Positions 23,501 to 31,307 of a stretch of 45,299 nucleotides of DNA are shown one piece after another. The stretch's first letter is position 1; each line of letters opens with the position of its first letter. The position numbers and the translations under genes were made by a program. The notes under the pieces were generated by a model. The model was not told the origin of the DNA. It was given only the letters and a program-made list of their open reading frames with translations, and ran no database searches. The DNA is from Nocardia anaemiae NBRC 100462. Its GTDB lineage: Bacteria > Actinomycetota > Actinomycetes > Mycobacteriales > Mycobacteriaceae. The DNA lies in NCBI RefSeq assembly GCF_001612725.1, contig NZ_BDAZ01000081.1, forward strand, positions 1 to 45,299, given 5' to 3'.

Positions 23501-24307
23501 ATGGTGGGGCAGGGTCGAGTGGCTAGGGCTAATGGCGCGACTCCGGGCAACGGGTGGCCGCCGCGTGTCGTGATGCGTCGCGCCGGTGGGTTGCGCACGC
23601 TGGAGGCGGCGCTGATCCGCAGTGGACTCGGCCCGGTCGCCGGGGTCGATGAGGCCGGGCGCGGACCCTGCGCGGGACCACTGGTCGTTGCCGCCTGTCT
23701 GCTCGCTCCCAAGGCATACGACAGGCTGGCCGGGCTCGACGATTCCAAGAAGCTCACCGAAGCCGTACGCGAGGAGCTTTACCCGGTGATCACCCGATTG
23801 GCGCTGGCCTGGAAGGTGGTCGTCATTCCGGCCTGGGAGATCGATTCGATCGGCATCCACGTCGCCAATATCGAGGGCATGCGCCGTGCGGTCGCCGGAC
23901 TCGGGCAGACGCCGGGTTATGTGCTGACCGACGGATTCCGGGTGCCCGGGATTCCGGTGCCGTCGCTGCCGGTCATCGGCGGTGACGCGGCCGCGGCCTG
24001 TATCGCGGCGGCGAGCATCCTGGCCAAGGTGACCAGGGATCGGATGATGGTCGAACTGGACGAGCGGTTTCCTGGCTATGGATTCGCCGCGCACAAGGGC
24101 TACAACACGCCCGAGCACACGGCCGCGCTGGAGCGGCTCGGACCGAGCAGTGAACACCGCCGCTCCTGGCGCAATGTGCGGCTGGCAGCGGGGTTGCGGC
24201 CGGTAGCGGCGGCGGAGTACGCCGACGTGGAACTGGCCGACGAGGTTTTGCTGGATGGCGCCGAACCGGATAGCCGAGTGGCTACCGACGCGGCGCATGC
24301 GCGATGA
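23501..24307 (+). CDS. rnhB: Ribonuclease HII
   Basis: Endonuclease that cuts RNA in RNA-DNA hybrids and removes misincorporated ribonucleotides. The catalytic acidic residues lie in GVDEAGRGPCAGPL, and the block LDDSKKLTE follows. The third part, AACIAAASILAKVTRD, and GYGFAAHKGYNTPEH complete the family pattern. The N-terminus is uncertain: ATG 23501, GTG 23519 and ATG 23573 are all possible, and the enzyme core begins near residue 27. The C-terminal 35 residues are not conserved in the family as I know it. It sits between lepB and a DUF2469 gene, as in mycobacteria. Confidence 0.94.
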   Translation: MVGQGRVARANGATPGNGWPPRVVMRRAGGLRTLEAALIRSGLGPVAGVDEAGRGPCAGPLVVAACLLAPKAYDRLAGLDDSKKLTEAVREELYPVITRLALAWKVVVIPAWEIDSIGIHVANIEGMRRAVAGLGQTPGYVLTDGFRVPGIPVPSLPVIGGDAAAACIAAASILAKVTRDRMMVELDERFPGYGFAAHKGYNTPEHTAALERLGPSSEHRRSWRNVRLAAGLRPVAAAEYADVELADEVLLDGAEPDSRVATDAAHAR

Positions 24308-24353
24308 TGTTGTCAGCAGAAGCAGTGCGGCGAGAAGGAGGACGTCCCACCCG

Positions 24354-24659
24354 ATGAGTGCCGAGGACCTGGAGAAATACGAAACCGAGATGGAGCTCTC
24401 GCTATACCGGGAGTACAAGGACATCGTCGGTCAGTTCTCGTACGTGGTGGAGACCGAGCGCCGCTTCTATCTGGCCAACTCCGTCGAATTGCGGCCGCAG
24501 AACGCCGATGGCGAGGTGTACTTCGAGGTGCGCATGAGCGATGCCTGGGTGTGGGATATGTACCGGCCCGCGCGCTTCGTCAAGCACGTTCGGGTGATCA
24601 CGTTCAAGGACGTGAATATCGAGGAGCTGGAGAAGCCGGATCTGCGGTTGCCGGAGTAG
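24354..24659 (+). CDS. DUF2469 family protein
   Basis: Small acidic cytoplasmic protein of 101 residues that is strongly conserved in actinobacteria between rnhB and yraN (Rv2901c-like). Family sequence is clear: MSAEDLEKYETEMELSLYRE, then VVETERRFYLANSVE and VRMSDAWVWDMYRPARFVKH. Its molecular role is unknown. The ATG at 24354 has AGAAGGAGGA upstream at about 12 bases; an upstream extension through the rnhB end has no support. Confidence 0.93.
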   Translation: MSAEDLEKYETEMELSLYREYKDIVGQFSYVVETERRFYLANSVELRPQNADGEVYFEVRMSDAWVWDMYRPARFVKHVRVITFKDVNIEELEKPDLRLPE

Positions 24660-24732
24660 GGCTCGGCTGCGGTTGGTCCCTATAACATCGGGCACCGACA
24701 ACTAGGTGGAGTTCGGGGGCCCGACGCCGGGG

Positions 24733-24759
24733 TTGTCCACAGCTGAGCGAGTATCCACA
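24733..24759. other. Pair of DnaA-box-like sites
   Basis: TTGTCCACA (24733-24741) equals the preferred DnaA box of high-GC actinobacteria. GTATCCACA (24751-24759) differs from the Escherichia coli consensus TTATCCACA at one position. They lie 18 bases apart in the same orientation, next to the AT-rich GTTTTCTATT, 63 bases before the yraN start. No origin genes are nearby, so this is a candidate regulatory or titration site. Confidence 0.5.
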
Positions 24760-24821
24760 GGTTTTCTATTCGCGCAGGTCACTGTCATCGGCCGCGGGCG
24801 CGATCCGGGCACGCTGAGCCG

Positions 24822-25178
24822 GTGGCAGAAAACCAGGCGCTCGGCGCACAAGGGGAAGAACTGGCGGCCCGATTCCTGCAGGCCGCCGGGATGGAGATCA
24901 TCAGCAGGAATTGGCGGTGCAGATACGGCGAACTGGATCTGATTGCCCGGGACGACCGCGTGACCGCCTTCGTCGAGGTCAAAACGCGAACCGGAACGAA
25001 GTTCGGCACACCCGCCGAGGCGGTCACCTTCGATAAGCAGCAACGGATCAGGCGGTTGGCGCTGGTGTGGCTGGCCGAACAGGACGGTCCGTGGCGCGAT
25101 ATCCGCTTCGACGTTATTTCGGTGCTGCTGCACCGCGGCCACCGACCGGTCATCGATCACCTGAAAGCGGTGTTCTGA
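24822..25178 (+). CDS. yraN: UPF0102 family protein YraN
   Basis: Putative endonuclease-fold protein of 118 residues. The order LGAQGEELAARFLQ, then RNWRCRYGELDLIARDD and FVEVKTRTG is the UPF0102 pattern; the acidic residues and lysine (GELDLI, EVK) match the PD-(D/E)XK nuclease core. Function is unproven, with a link to DNA uptake or processing suggested by its constant place beside yifB and dprA. The GTG start has GAGCC only as a weak ribosome site. Its stop TGA overlaps the yifB start by one base (TGATG). Confidence 0.93.
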   Translation: MAENQALGAQGEELAARFLQAAGMEIISRNWRCRYGELDLIARDDRVTAFVEVKTRTGTKFGTPAEAVTFDKQQRIRRLALVWLAEQDGPWRDIRFDVISVLLHRGHRPVIDHLKAVF

Positions 25179-26686
25179 TGGCGCTGGGGGTGGCGTATTC
25201 GGTCGCGGTGAGCGGGGTGGACGGCCAGCTGGTCGAGATCGAGGCGGATATCGGGCAGGGCCTGCCGTCGGTTCATTTGGTGGGGTTGCCCGACACTGCG
25301 CTGCAGGAATCTCGTGATCGGGTGCGCTCGGCGGTGGCGAATATCGGGGAGAAGTGGCCGGACGGCCGCGTGATCCTGGCACTGTCTCCGGCGACGCTGC
25401 CCAAGATCGGCAGCGTCTACGATCTCGCCCTCGCGATCGCGGTACTCGACGCGGCGGGCGCGGTCCCCTCCGATCGGCTCGGAAAGACCGTATTGCTAGG
25501 GGAATTGGCGCTGGACGGGCGCGTACGCCGGGTGCGCGGCATCCTGCCCGCCGTGCTGGCGGCACGTAAAGCTGGTTGGACGCGGGTGATCGTGCCGGAA
25601 TCCGTACTCGCCGAAGCCGGTCTGGTCGATGGCATCGAGGTCTTCGGGGCCCTGAGCCTGCGCACCGTGGTCGCGTGGCTGCGTGGCGAGGGCGGTCTGG
25701 TGGAGCCCGACGGGAGGCTGCCCGACACCGTGCGCTGTGGTGGCGATCTGAGCGAGGTGGTCGGTCAGGAGGAGGCCCGGTGGGCATTGGAGGTCGCCGC
25801 GGCGGGCGGGCACCATCTGCTGCTCACCGGACCGCCCGGAATCGGCAAAACCATGCTGGCGCAACGTCTTCCGGGCTTGCTGCCGCCGCTCACCGAATCC
25901 GAAGCGCTCGAAGTGACAGCCATCCATTCGGTGGCGGGCGCGCTCTCCAACGACGCCCCGTTGATCACCATGCCGCCCTTCGTCGCTCCGCATCACTCGA
26001 CCTCGGCCAGCGCCATGGTCGGCGGGGGATCGGGGACCGCACGTCCAGGGGCCGTCAGCCGTGCTCATCGCGGGGTCTTGTTCCTCGATGAATGCGCGGA
26101 GATCGGGACCAAGGTCTTGGAAGCGATGCGAACACCCTTGGAAGAGGGCGAAGTTCGCATCGCTCGCCGAGACGGGGTGGCCCGCTACCCGGCCCGTTTC
26201 CAGCTGGTCTTGGCCGCGAATCCCTGCCCATGTGCCCCGGCCCGCGATGTCGACTGCATCTGCGCCCCGCTCGCGCGCCGCCGATACCTGGGCAAGCTGT
26301 CCGGACCGTTGATGGATCGCATAGACATCTGGGTCCAGATGCACGGCCACTCCGGCGCATCGTTCGCCGCCGAGGAAGCCGAAAGCAGCGAGGTGGTGCG
26401 CCGTCGAGTCGCGGCCGCACGGCAAGCCGCAGTACAACGTTGGAAGGACTACGGCTGGGCAACCAACGCCGAAGTTCCCGGGCACATCCTGCGCCAACGT
26501 TTCCGACTTCCCCAGGAAGCAACCGCCCCCATCGAAGCCGCGCTCCGTCTGGGCCGCCTCAGCGCCCGCGGCGCCGACCGCGCCCTCCGGGTCGCGTGGA
26601 CTATCTGCGACCTCCGCAACGCCGACCAACCCAGCGCCCAAGACGTACTGGCCGCCTTGAACTTCCGGCAACGGGGCTCCCATTGA
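25178..26686 (+). CDS. comM: YifB/ComM family Mg-chelatase-like AAA+ ATPase
   Basis: AAA+ helicase-like protein of 502 residues. ComM of naturally competent bacteria is a hexameric branch-migration helicase that extends recombination of incoming DNA. The N-terminal domain has VEIEADIGQGLPSVHLVGLP. Walker A is GPPGIGKTMLAQRL and Walker B is VLFLDECAEI, followed by the C-terminal Mg-chelatase domain (LSARGADRALRVAWTI). ATG 25178 overlaps the yraN stop. Third-codon G is favoured at the start and C at the end of the gene. Confidence 0.95.
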   Translation: MALGVAYSVAVSGVDGQLVEIEADIGQGLPSVHLVGLPDTALQESRDRVRSAVANIGEKWPDGRVILALSPATLPKIGSVYDLALAIAVLDAAGAVPSDRLGKTVLLGELALDGRVRRVRGILPAVLAARKAGWTRVIVPESVLAEAGLVDGIEVFGALSLRTVVAWLRGEGGLVEPDGRLPDTVRCGGDLSEVVGQEEARWALEVAAAGGHHLLLTGPPGIGKTMLAQRLPGLLPPLTESEALEVTAIHSVAGALSNDAPLITMPPFVAPHHSTSASAMVGGGSGTARPGAVSRAHRGVLFLDECAEIGTKVLEAMRTPLEEGEVRIARRDGVARYPARFQLVLAANPCPCAPARDVDCICAPLARRRYLGKLSGPLMDRIDIWVQMHGHSGASFAAEEAESSEVVRRRVAAARQAAVQRWKDYGWATNAEVPGHILRQRFRLPQEATAPIEAALRLGRLSARGADRALRVAWTICDLRNADQPSAQDVLAALNFRQRGSH

Positions 26687-27312
26687 GCGCGGCGACGGGA
26701 AATGAGCGCCCGATCGAAGCGAGGTCCGTTGCGCCAGAACTGGTTGGCGGTGCAAATGCCTCGGGGCGCGCTGGCGCATCGCATATCGGCGGGACCGCAT
26801 CGGATCTCGCGGCAATGGCAGCGAGTTGTCCTGCCGCCGTTGGTCGTCCGGGTGATGCCTCGGACTGTGCGGCAATCACGGCGCGTGGCGACCGTCCCGC
26901 ATGCGATGCCATGGGCACCTCGGTGGGCAGCGGGCATTGCGCGCCGCGAGCGGTCGTTGCCTCGAGACACCCAGAGGCGATGGGCGACGCCTCCGCGACA
27001 CCCGGGTGTGCGGCCGAGACGATGGACAGCTCGGATCACCAAGATGCCGCAGCTTGTGGCGGTGATCGCGCCGCGGTCCCGCTGCAGCGCGACCGGCCAT
27101 GTGCCACAGCCGATTCGGACGTTGCCGTCGGTGGCGGAAAGGCGAGGACAGGCCGAGCGATCGCCTCAGCGATTGGTGCTTCGGCAACGGGAACTGCGGG
27201 TGCGTCGGCGGGCCGTGATACGTATCCGGTCGCACTCGTGGTCAGCAGGGTGGATGCGGCAGGGTATGCCGGTGCGGGGGTAGGTGGCAGGGGTCGCTCG
27301 GGGCATGGGGTT
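26687..27312 (+). other. Open Ala/Gly/Asp-rich frame before dprA, possible N-terminal extension
   Basis: The 626 bases between yifB and the expected DprA start have no stop in the dprA frame. A TTG at 26683 overlaps the yifB stop and would extend DprA by 210 residues. The encoded sequence is low-complexity (Ala, Gly, Asp, Ser, Thr) with many cysteines and no domain I recognise. It is either a disordered extension or spacer DNA. Confidence 0.45.
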
Positions 27313-28503
27313 GTGGATCTGGATGGTTGGGCTTCGGGGGGTTCGGAGTCGGCGGTTTCCAGTGGGGACGTTGATGAGCGTCGGTTGGCGTGGGCGTATT
27401 TGTCGCGGGTTGTTCAGGGGCCGTGTGCGGCGTTGTCGTCATTGATCGAATCGGTAGGAGTGGTGGAGGCGGCGCGGGCGGTGCGGGAGTGTGAGCTGCC
27501 GGAGTCGTTGCTCGCGCCGACCGCTCTGCGGCGCGATATCGATAGTGCGGCAAGCGATCTCGAGCGGATCGAGCGGCTCGGTGGGCGGTTGGTGACGCCG
27601 GACGATCCCGAGTGGCCTGCCTGGCGGATGCTCGGGCTGCGCCAACTCGAGCCCGGACGCGACCGTGACGGGGCGGTGCCGTTGGCGTTGTGGGTGCGCG
27701 GGCCTCGGTCGTTGTCGGAGTCGAGCGAGCGGGCGATCGCGGTGGTCGGGGCCCGATGCAGCAGCGGATATGGAGAGCATGTCACCGGGGAGATCGTCGG
27801 CGATCTCGCCGCCAAGGGCTGGACGATCGTCTCCGGTGCCGCATTCGGTATCGACGGTATGGCGCATCGAGCCGCCCTCGCCGTCGGTGCTCCGACGATT
27901 GCCGTCCTTGCGTGCGGCGTCGATCGCCCGTACCCGGCCCAGCATGAGCGACTGCTGGCCGAGATCGCCGAAACCGGTTTGGTGATCAGCGAATACCCGC
28001 CGGGCACGGTTGCCCACAAGAACCAATTCCTGGCCCGCAATCGCCTGATCGCGGCGCTGGCGGACGGCGTCCTCGTCGTAGAAGCCGGACTACGCAGCGG
28101 CGCTCGAAATACCGTCAAATGGGCCCGCCGCCTCGGTCGCCCGGCTCTCGCCATCCCCGGCCCGGTCACCGCCGCCGCCTCGGCGGGCTGTCACCGGATG
28201 ATCCGCGAAGGCGAGGCCCTCCTGGTCACCCGCGCCGAAGAGGTCATCGATGAAGCAGGCCCACTACGCCTTTCACTACCGACCGCCCAGCCGTCCGACC
28301 CCAGTGACCGATTACAAGGCGACGAAGCATCGGTCTACGCTGTCCTCCCCGAAGTCGGCTCCCGCCAACCCCGCGCCATAGCCGAAAACTCCGGCCTGGA
28401 CCTGCCCACCGTCCGCGCCATTCTCCCCGCCCTCGAACTCGCGGGCCTGGTCGGCATGGACGAAAACGGTTGGCACCGAACCGCAAATCCCCCGAGCCGA
28501 TGA
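27313..28503 (+). CDS. dprA: DNA-processing protein DprA (Smf)
   Basis: Protein that binds incoming single-stranded DNA and loads RecA. The Rossmann-like core is clear: ERAIAVVGARCSSGYGEH, GWTIVSGAAFGIDGMAHRAA, TIAVLACGVDRPYPAQH, GLVISEYPPGTV and NQFLARNRLIAALADGVLVV. An N-terminal helical part (ERRLAWAYLSRVVQGP) precedes it and a winged-helix-like C-terminus (QPRAIAENSGLDLPTVRAIL) follows. GTG 27313 gives 396 residues, close to the usual length. Starts at 27250, 27238 or TTG 26683 cannot be excluded. It lies between comM and xerC, as in mycobacteria. Confidence 0.93.
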   Translation: MDLDGWASGGSESAVSSGDVDERRLAWAYLSRVVQGPCAALSSLIESVGVVEAARAVRECELPESLLAPTALRRDIDSAASDLERIERLGGRLVTPDDPEWPAWRMLGLRQLEPGRDRDGAVPLALWVRGPRSLSESSERAIAVVGARCSSGYGEHVTGEIVGDLAAKGWTIVSGAAFGIDGMAHRAALAVGAPTIAVLACGVDRPYPAQHERLLAEIAETGLVISEYPPGTVAHKNQFLARNRLIAALADGVLVVEAGLRSGARNTVKWARRLGRPALAIPGPVTAAASAGCHRMIREGEALLVTRAEEVIDEAGPLRLSLPTAQPSDPSDRLQGDEASVYAVLPEVGSRQPRAIAENSGLDLPTVRAILPALELAGLVGMDENGWHRTANPPSR

Positions 28504-28673
28504 ACGACTCACGCCCCGAGCCGACCCAGCTCGCTCGGCGACCGGGGCTTTCGCAACATGTATTCGTTCGTCGAGATGGAGTGACGCGTCAGAGCCATGG
28601 CTACGGCGGGGAAAGCGGCGGCGTTGCGGCGTGCTTACTTGCCAAGGGGGGTGGGGGCGGTGACGGTGGGGGG

Positions 28674-29594
28674 ATGGAGTTGCCGGAGGATCTCGAGGCA
28701 TTGCTGGCGGAGTATGAGCGGCATTTGCGGCTCGGGCGGAATCGGTCGGTGCACACGGCGCGGGCGTATGTGGGTGACGCGCGGTCGTTGCTGGGGCATT
28801 TGGTTGCGCGGTCGTCGGATTCGGCGGTGCGGGAAATGGATTTGGCATTGCTGCGGTCGTGGTTGGCGGCGCAGTCGGCCGGTGGGGCGGCGCGTACGAC
28901 CATGGCGCGGCGGGCATCCTCGGCGAGGACGTTCACCGCGTGGTTGACCAGTACCGGGCGGCTGTCGATCGATCCGGGGTTGCGACTCGGGTCGCCGAAG
29001 GCGCATCGGGTGTTGCCTGCGGTACTCGGTACGCAGCAGGCGGTAGCGGCTATGGATGCGGCGGAATCCGGTGCGGTACAACGTGATCCGATGGCATTGC
29101 GGGATCGGCTGATCGTGGAGCTGCTGTACTCGACCGGCATTCGGGTGAGCGAGTTGTGCGGTCTGGATCTCGACGATATCGATCGGGAACGGCGGCTGGT
29201 CCGCGTTATCGGCAAGGGTAATAAGGAGCGCTCGGTGCCCTTCGGAGTTCCGGCCGACGAGGCGATCGCGAATTGGCTGCGATACGGCCGCCCCGCATTC
29301 GCAACAGCCGACTCCGGGCGCGCGCTGCTGCTCGGCCGTCGCGGCAAACGGCTCGATCAGCGTCAGGCCAGGACGGTTGTCCACGAGGTCGTTTCCGCAA
29401 TTCCGGGCGCACCGGATATGGGTCCGCACGGCCTGCGCCATTCGGCCGCAACCCATCTGCTCGAGGGCGGGGCCGACCTGCGCGTGGTGCAGGAACTCCT
29501 CGGCCACGCCAGCATGGCAACCACCCAGCTCTACACCCACGTCTCCATCGAGCGCTTGAAAAAGGTGCACGACCAAGCCCACCCGCGTGCTTGA
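28674..29594 (+). CDS. xerC: Tyrosine recombinase XerC
   Basis: Site-specific recombinase of 306 residues that, with XerD, resolves chromosome dimers at dif. The N-terminal SAM-like domain includes YERHLRLGRNRSVHTARAY. Catalytic residues are visible: Arg in YSTGIRVSELCG, Lys in IGKGNKERSVP, His and Arg in GPHGLRHSAATH, His in LLGHASMATTQ, and the nucleophile Tyr in LYTHVS. The ATG at 28674 starts immediately after a G-rich tract; longer frames upstream encode Gly-rich sequence unlike the family. No integration features are near, so it is the housekeeping copy. Confidence 0.95.
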   Translation: MELPEDLEALLAEYERHLRLGRNRSVHTARAYVGDARSLLGHLVARSSDSAVREMDLALLRSWLAAQSAGGAARTTMARRASSARTFTAWLTSTGRLSIDPGLRLGSPKAHRVLPAVLGTQQAVAAMDAAESGAVQRDPMALRDRLIVELLYSTGIRVSELCGLDLDDIDRERRLVRVIGKGNKERSVPFGVPADEAIANWLRYGRPAFATADSGRALLLGRRGKRLDQRQARTVVHEVVSAIPGAPDMGPHGLRHSAATHLLEGGADLRVVQELLGHASMATTQLYTHVSIERLKKVHDQAHPRA

Positions 29595-29831
29595 CGGTCT
29601 CCAGATCGGCGGACGAGGATCAGCGCCCGATCTGAGCGAGGTGCGCTGCCCGGGCCGGAATCATCGGCAAGCCGTGCGAGGCCGTCAGGGCGCACGTGTC
29701 TCCGGGCGCAATCGGCTGAAATCGCCTGCCCGCTGGGTGCGGCTGTACCTCGCTGTGTGGGTGGCGCAGCAAAACAAGTGGTGTGCGAACTCGACATCGA
29801 TTGTCTCCATCGCCCGTGGCCGAGGAGAATT

Positions 29832-29845
29832 TGAAACGCGTTCTC
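29832..29845. promoter_or_regulatory. KstR-like palindrome in the gap before the decarboxylase-like gene
   Basis: TGAAACGCGTTCTC fits the KstR motif TnnAACnnGTTnnA at seven of eight fixed bases, and its core AACGCGTT is a perfect palindrome. It lies about 70 bases before the leader ORF at 29915. A TATTCT possible -10 is at 29883. The rest of the 320-base gap 29595-29914 shows no gene. Confidence 0.35.
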
Positions 29846-29914
29846 ATGGCTGTAAGTGCTGTATCAATCACGGAATGGCCGCTATTCTGGTACAAGTTCT
29901 AGTTTGGAGGATTA

Positions 29915-29992
29915 GTGAACGCCGCACGTTTTGTCGACGGGTTCGAGGGCGGCGGCACATGCTGCACCACCACTTCGAGGTGGGTCCGATGA
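29915..29992 (+). CDS. Short leader ORF overlapping the next start codon
   Basis: A GTG with GGAGG 4 bases upstream opens a 25-codon frame that begins with codons for NAARFVDGFEGG and contains two adjacent cysteines. Its stop TGA (29990-29992) overlaps the ATG of the next gene as ATGA. The layout suggests translational coupling or a leader peptide. The product resembles nothing that I know. Confidence 0.4.
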   Translation: MNAARFVDGFEGGGTCCTTTSRWVR

Positions 29993-30717
29993 GTACTCAT
30001 ACGGTGCTGGGCAAAGAAGTGCGGATGCCGGTGCGGATTCGGCTTGCGCATGCCTTCATGGCGACCTATTCGGTACCGGCGGCTGCCACGCAGCGACTCA
30101 TCGACTACTCCGGGCTGGAGATTCTGCGGCTGCCGGGCGGTCGCGCCATGTGCACGCTCGTTTTCGTCGACTACATCGATGGCGATCTGGGGCCGTATAA
30201 CGAGTTCGGTGTGTCGTTCATGGTCCGCCACCACACTGCTGGGCCCGCAAGCACGCTCGGTGATCTGCGCGCGCTGTCCACCGGGGGCGCGGGTGTCTTC
30301 ATCCATCGCCTCCCGGTCGACGGTGAATTCACCTTGGCCGCTGGACGCGGCATCTGGGGTTTCCCCAAGGAAATCGCCGATTTCGACGCGCAGCACGAGG
30401 GCGGCCTGCGACGTGGCGTACTCCATCAGAACAGGCAGTTGATCGTCGATCTCACCATCCGTCCCGGCCTCGCGGTCCCGCAGCGTCGCGGCGGCTCCTC
30501 CTTCGACGCGTACTCCCATATCGACGGGATCACCCGCTGCACGCAGTGGCAGATGGAGCCGTCCGGCATGCGTGCTCGCCCCGGTGGCGCCGAACTGTCC
30601 CTCGGCGAGCACGCCTGGGCCGACGAATTGCGCTCCCTCGGATTACCCAAGCGCGCACTCATGGCCTCGACCGTCGATCGGCTCGCGATGACCTTCCACG
30701 ACGCCACCGCCCTCTGA
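29989..30717 (+). CDS. Acetoacetate decarboxylase family protein
   Basis: Protein of 242 residues of the acetoacetate decarboxylase superfamily. Matching blocks are ATYSVPAAATQRLIDYSGLE near residue 25, CTLVFVDYIDGDLGPYNEFG and the late GRGIWGFPKEIADFD. The GFPKE segment is where true decarboxylases place the Schiff-base lysine, so catalysis is possible, although many actinobacterial relatives have unknown substrates. I chose ATG 29989 (MSTHTVLGKEVRMPV), which matches how mycobacterial relatives start as I recall them; ATG 29959 is an alternative. A short ORF overlaps its start. Confidence 0.85.
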   Translation: MSTHTVLGKEVRMPVRIRLAHAFMATYSVPAAATQRLIDYSGLEILRLPGGRAMCTLVFVDYIDGDLGPYNEFGVSFMVRHHTAGPASTLGDLRALSTGGAGVFIHRLPVDGEFTLAAGRGIWGFPKEIADFDAQHEGGLRRGVLHQNRQLIVDLTIRPGLAVPQRRGGSSFDAYSHIDGITRCTQWQMEPSGMRARPGGAELSLGEHAWADELRSLGLPKRALMASTVDRLAMTFHDATAL

Positions 30718-30834
30718 CCGGGCGCCCGCCTCCCGAGATCGTGATCTCCGTGACGACGACAACGCCGGTCGTTAACCTGACCTAGCGGAGCGTTCGCATG
30801 CGGCAGGAAACCGACCAGCGATGGAGAGGTGTCC

Positions 30835-30945
30835 GTGAATTCCGACGACGACCACGGTGTAGTGCGAACCTTCGGCACCGTCTCATCGACCGAACCGGCA
30901 TCGCCCCGAGCGAGGGAATCCACGACCGGAGCCGAGGCGGCATGA
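30835..30945 (+). CDS. Predicted 36-residue microprotein before a DUF202 gene
   Basis: GTG 30835 has GGAGAGG 5 bases upstream and opens a 36-codon frame that starts NSDDDHGVVRTFGT and ends ARESTTGAEAA. Third codon positions are mostly G or C, as in real genes here. The stop overlaps the ATG of the DUF202 gene as ATGA. The product is hydrophilic, with Asp-rich, Ser/Thr and Ala parts and no membrane segment. I know no family for it. Confidence 0.5.
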   Translation: MNSDDDHGVVRTFGTVSSTEPASPRARESTTGAEAA

Positions 30946-31307
30946 CCCTCCCCAACCCCGCCGAGGAATCCGCGGAGGGTGAAGAGGAGATCGATTACCG
31001 CTTCACCCTCGCCAACGAACGCACCTTCCTGGCCTGGATGCGTACCTCGCTCGGCCTACTCGCGGGCGGTGTCGCGGTGCACACGCTGGTGCAGCCGTTG
31101 CGGATGTCGGGGTTGCGTCGCACGCTCGCGATGAGCTGCATCGTGCTCGCGGTGATCATCGCGGTCGGCGCGTACGGACATTGGCGACGCGTCGGTCGGG
31201 CCATGCGAAACGGTGAACCGCTACCCGACACGATCATGGTGCCGATTCTGTCGGCAGGTATCGCCGTCGTGTCGGTATTCGCGTGCGTAGTGGTGTTGTT
31301 CCGATGA
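30942..31307 (+). CDS. DUF202 (YidH-like) membrane protein
   Basis: Small membrane protein of 121 residues with the DUF202 signature LANERTFLAWMRTSLGLLAGG (split over about residues 22-42). Two further transmembrane segments follow (AMSCIVLAVIIAVGAYG and VPILSAGIAVVSVFACVVV). Function is unknown; the family is widespread and often paired. Start ATG 30942 overlaps the stop of a 36-codon ORF, and its stop overlaps the next DUF202 gene (ATGA). All three are therefore likely translated together. Confidence 0.85.
   Translation: MTLPNPAEESAEGEEEIDYRFTLANERTFLAWMRTSLGLLAGGVAVHTLVQPLRMSGLRRTLAMSCIVLAVIIAVGAYGHWRRVGRAMRNGEPLPDTIMVPILSAGIAVVSVFACVVVLFR

Noticed and set aside
26092..26682. Extension of the dprA frame backward into comM
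   Set aside because: It overlaps the conserved C-terminal half of ComM out of frame and reads Arg/Pro-rich sequence typical of a wrong frame. Any extension of DprA should not start before 26683.
28645..28673. G-rich tract before xerC as a second G-quadruplex
   Set aside because: Only three runs of at least three G are present, with GG pairs between; it does not meet the usual four-run rule.
30798..30941. Upstream ATG giving the first DUF202 protein a 48-residue Arg-rich extension
   Set aside because: The DUF202 family starts shortly before its signature, and the overlapping short frame from 30835 has the better ribosome site and codon use.
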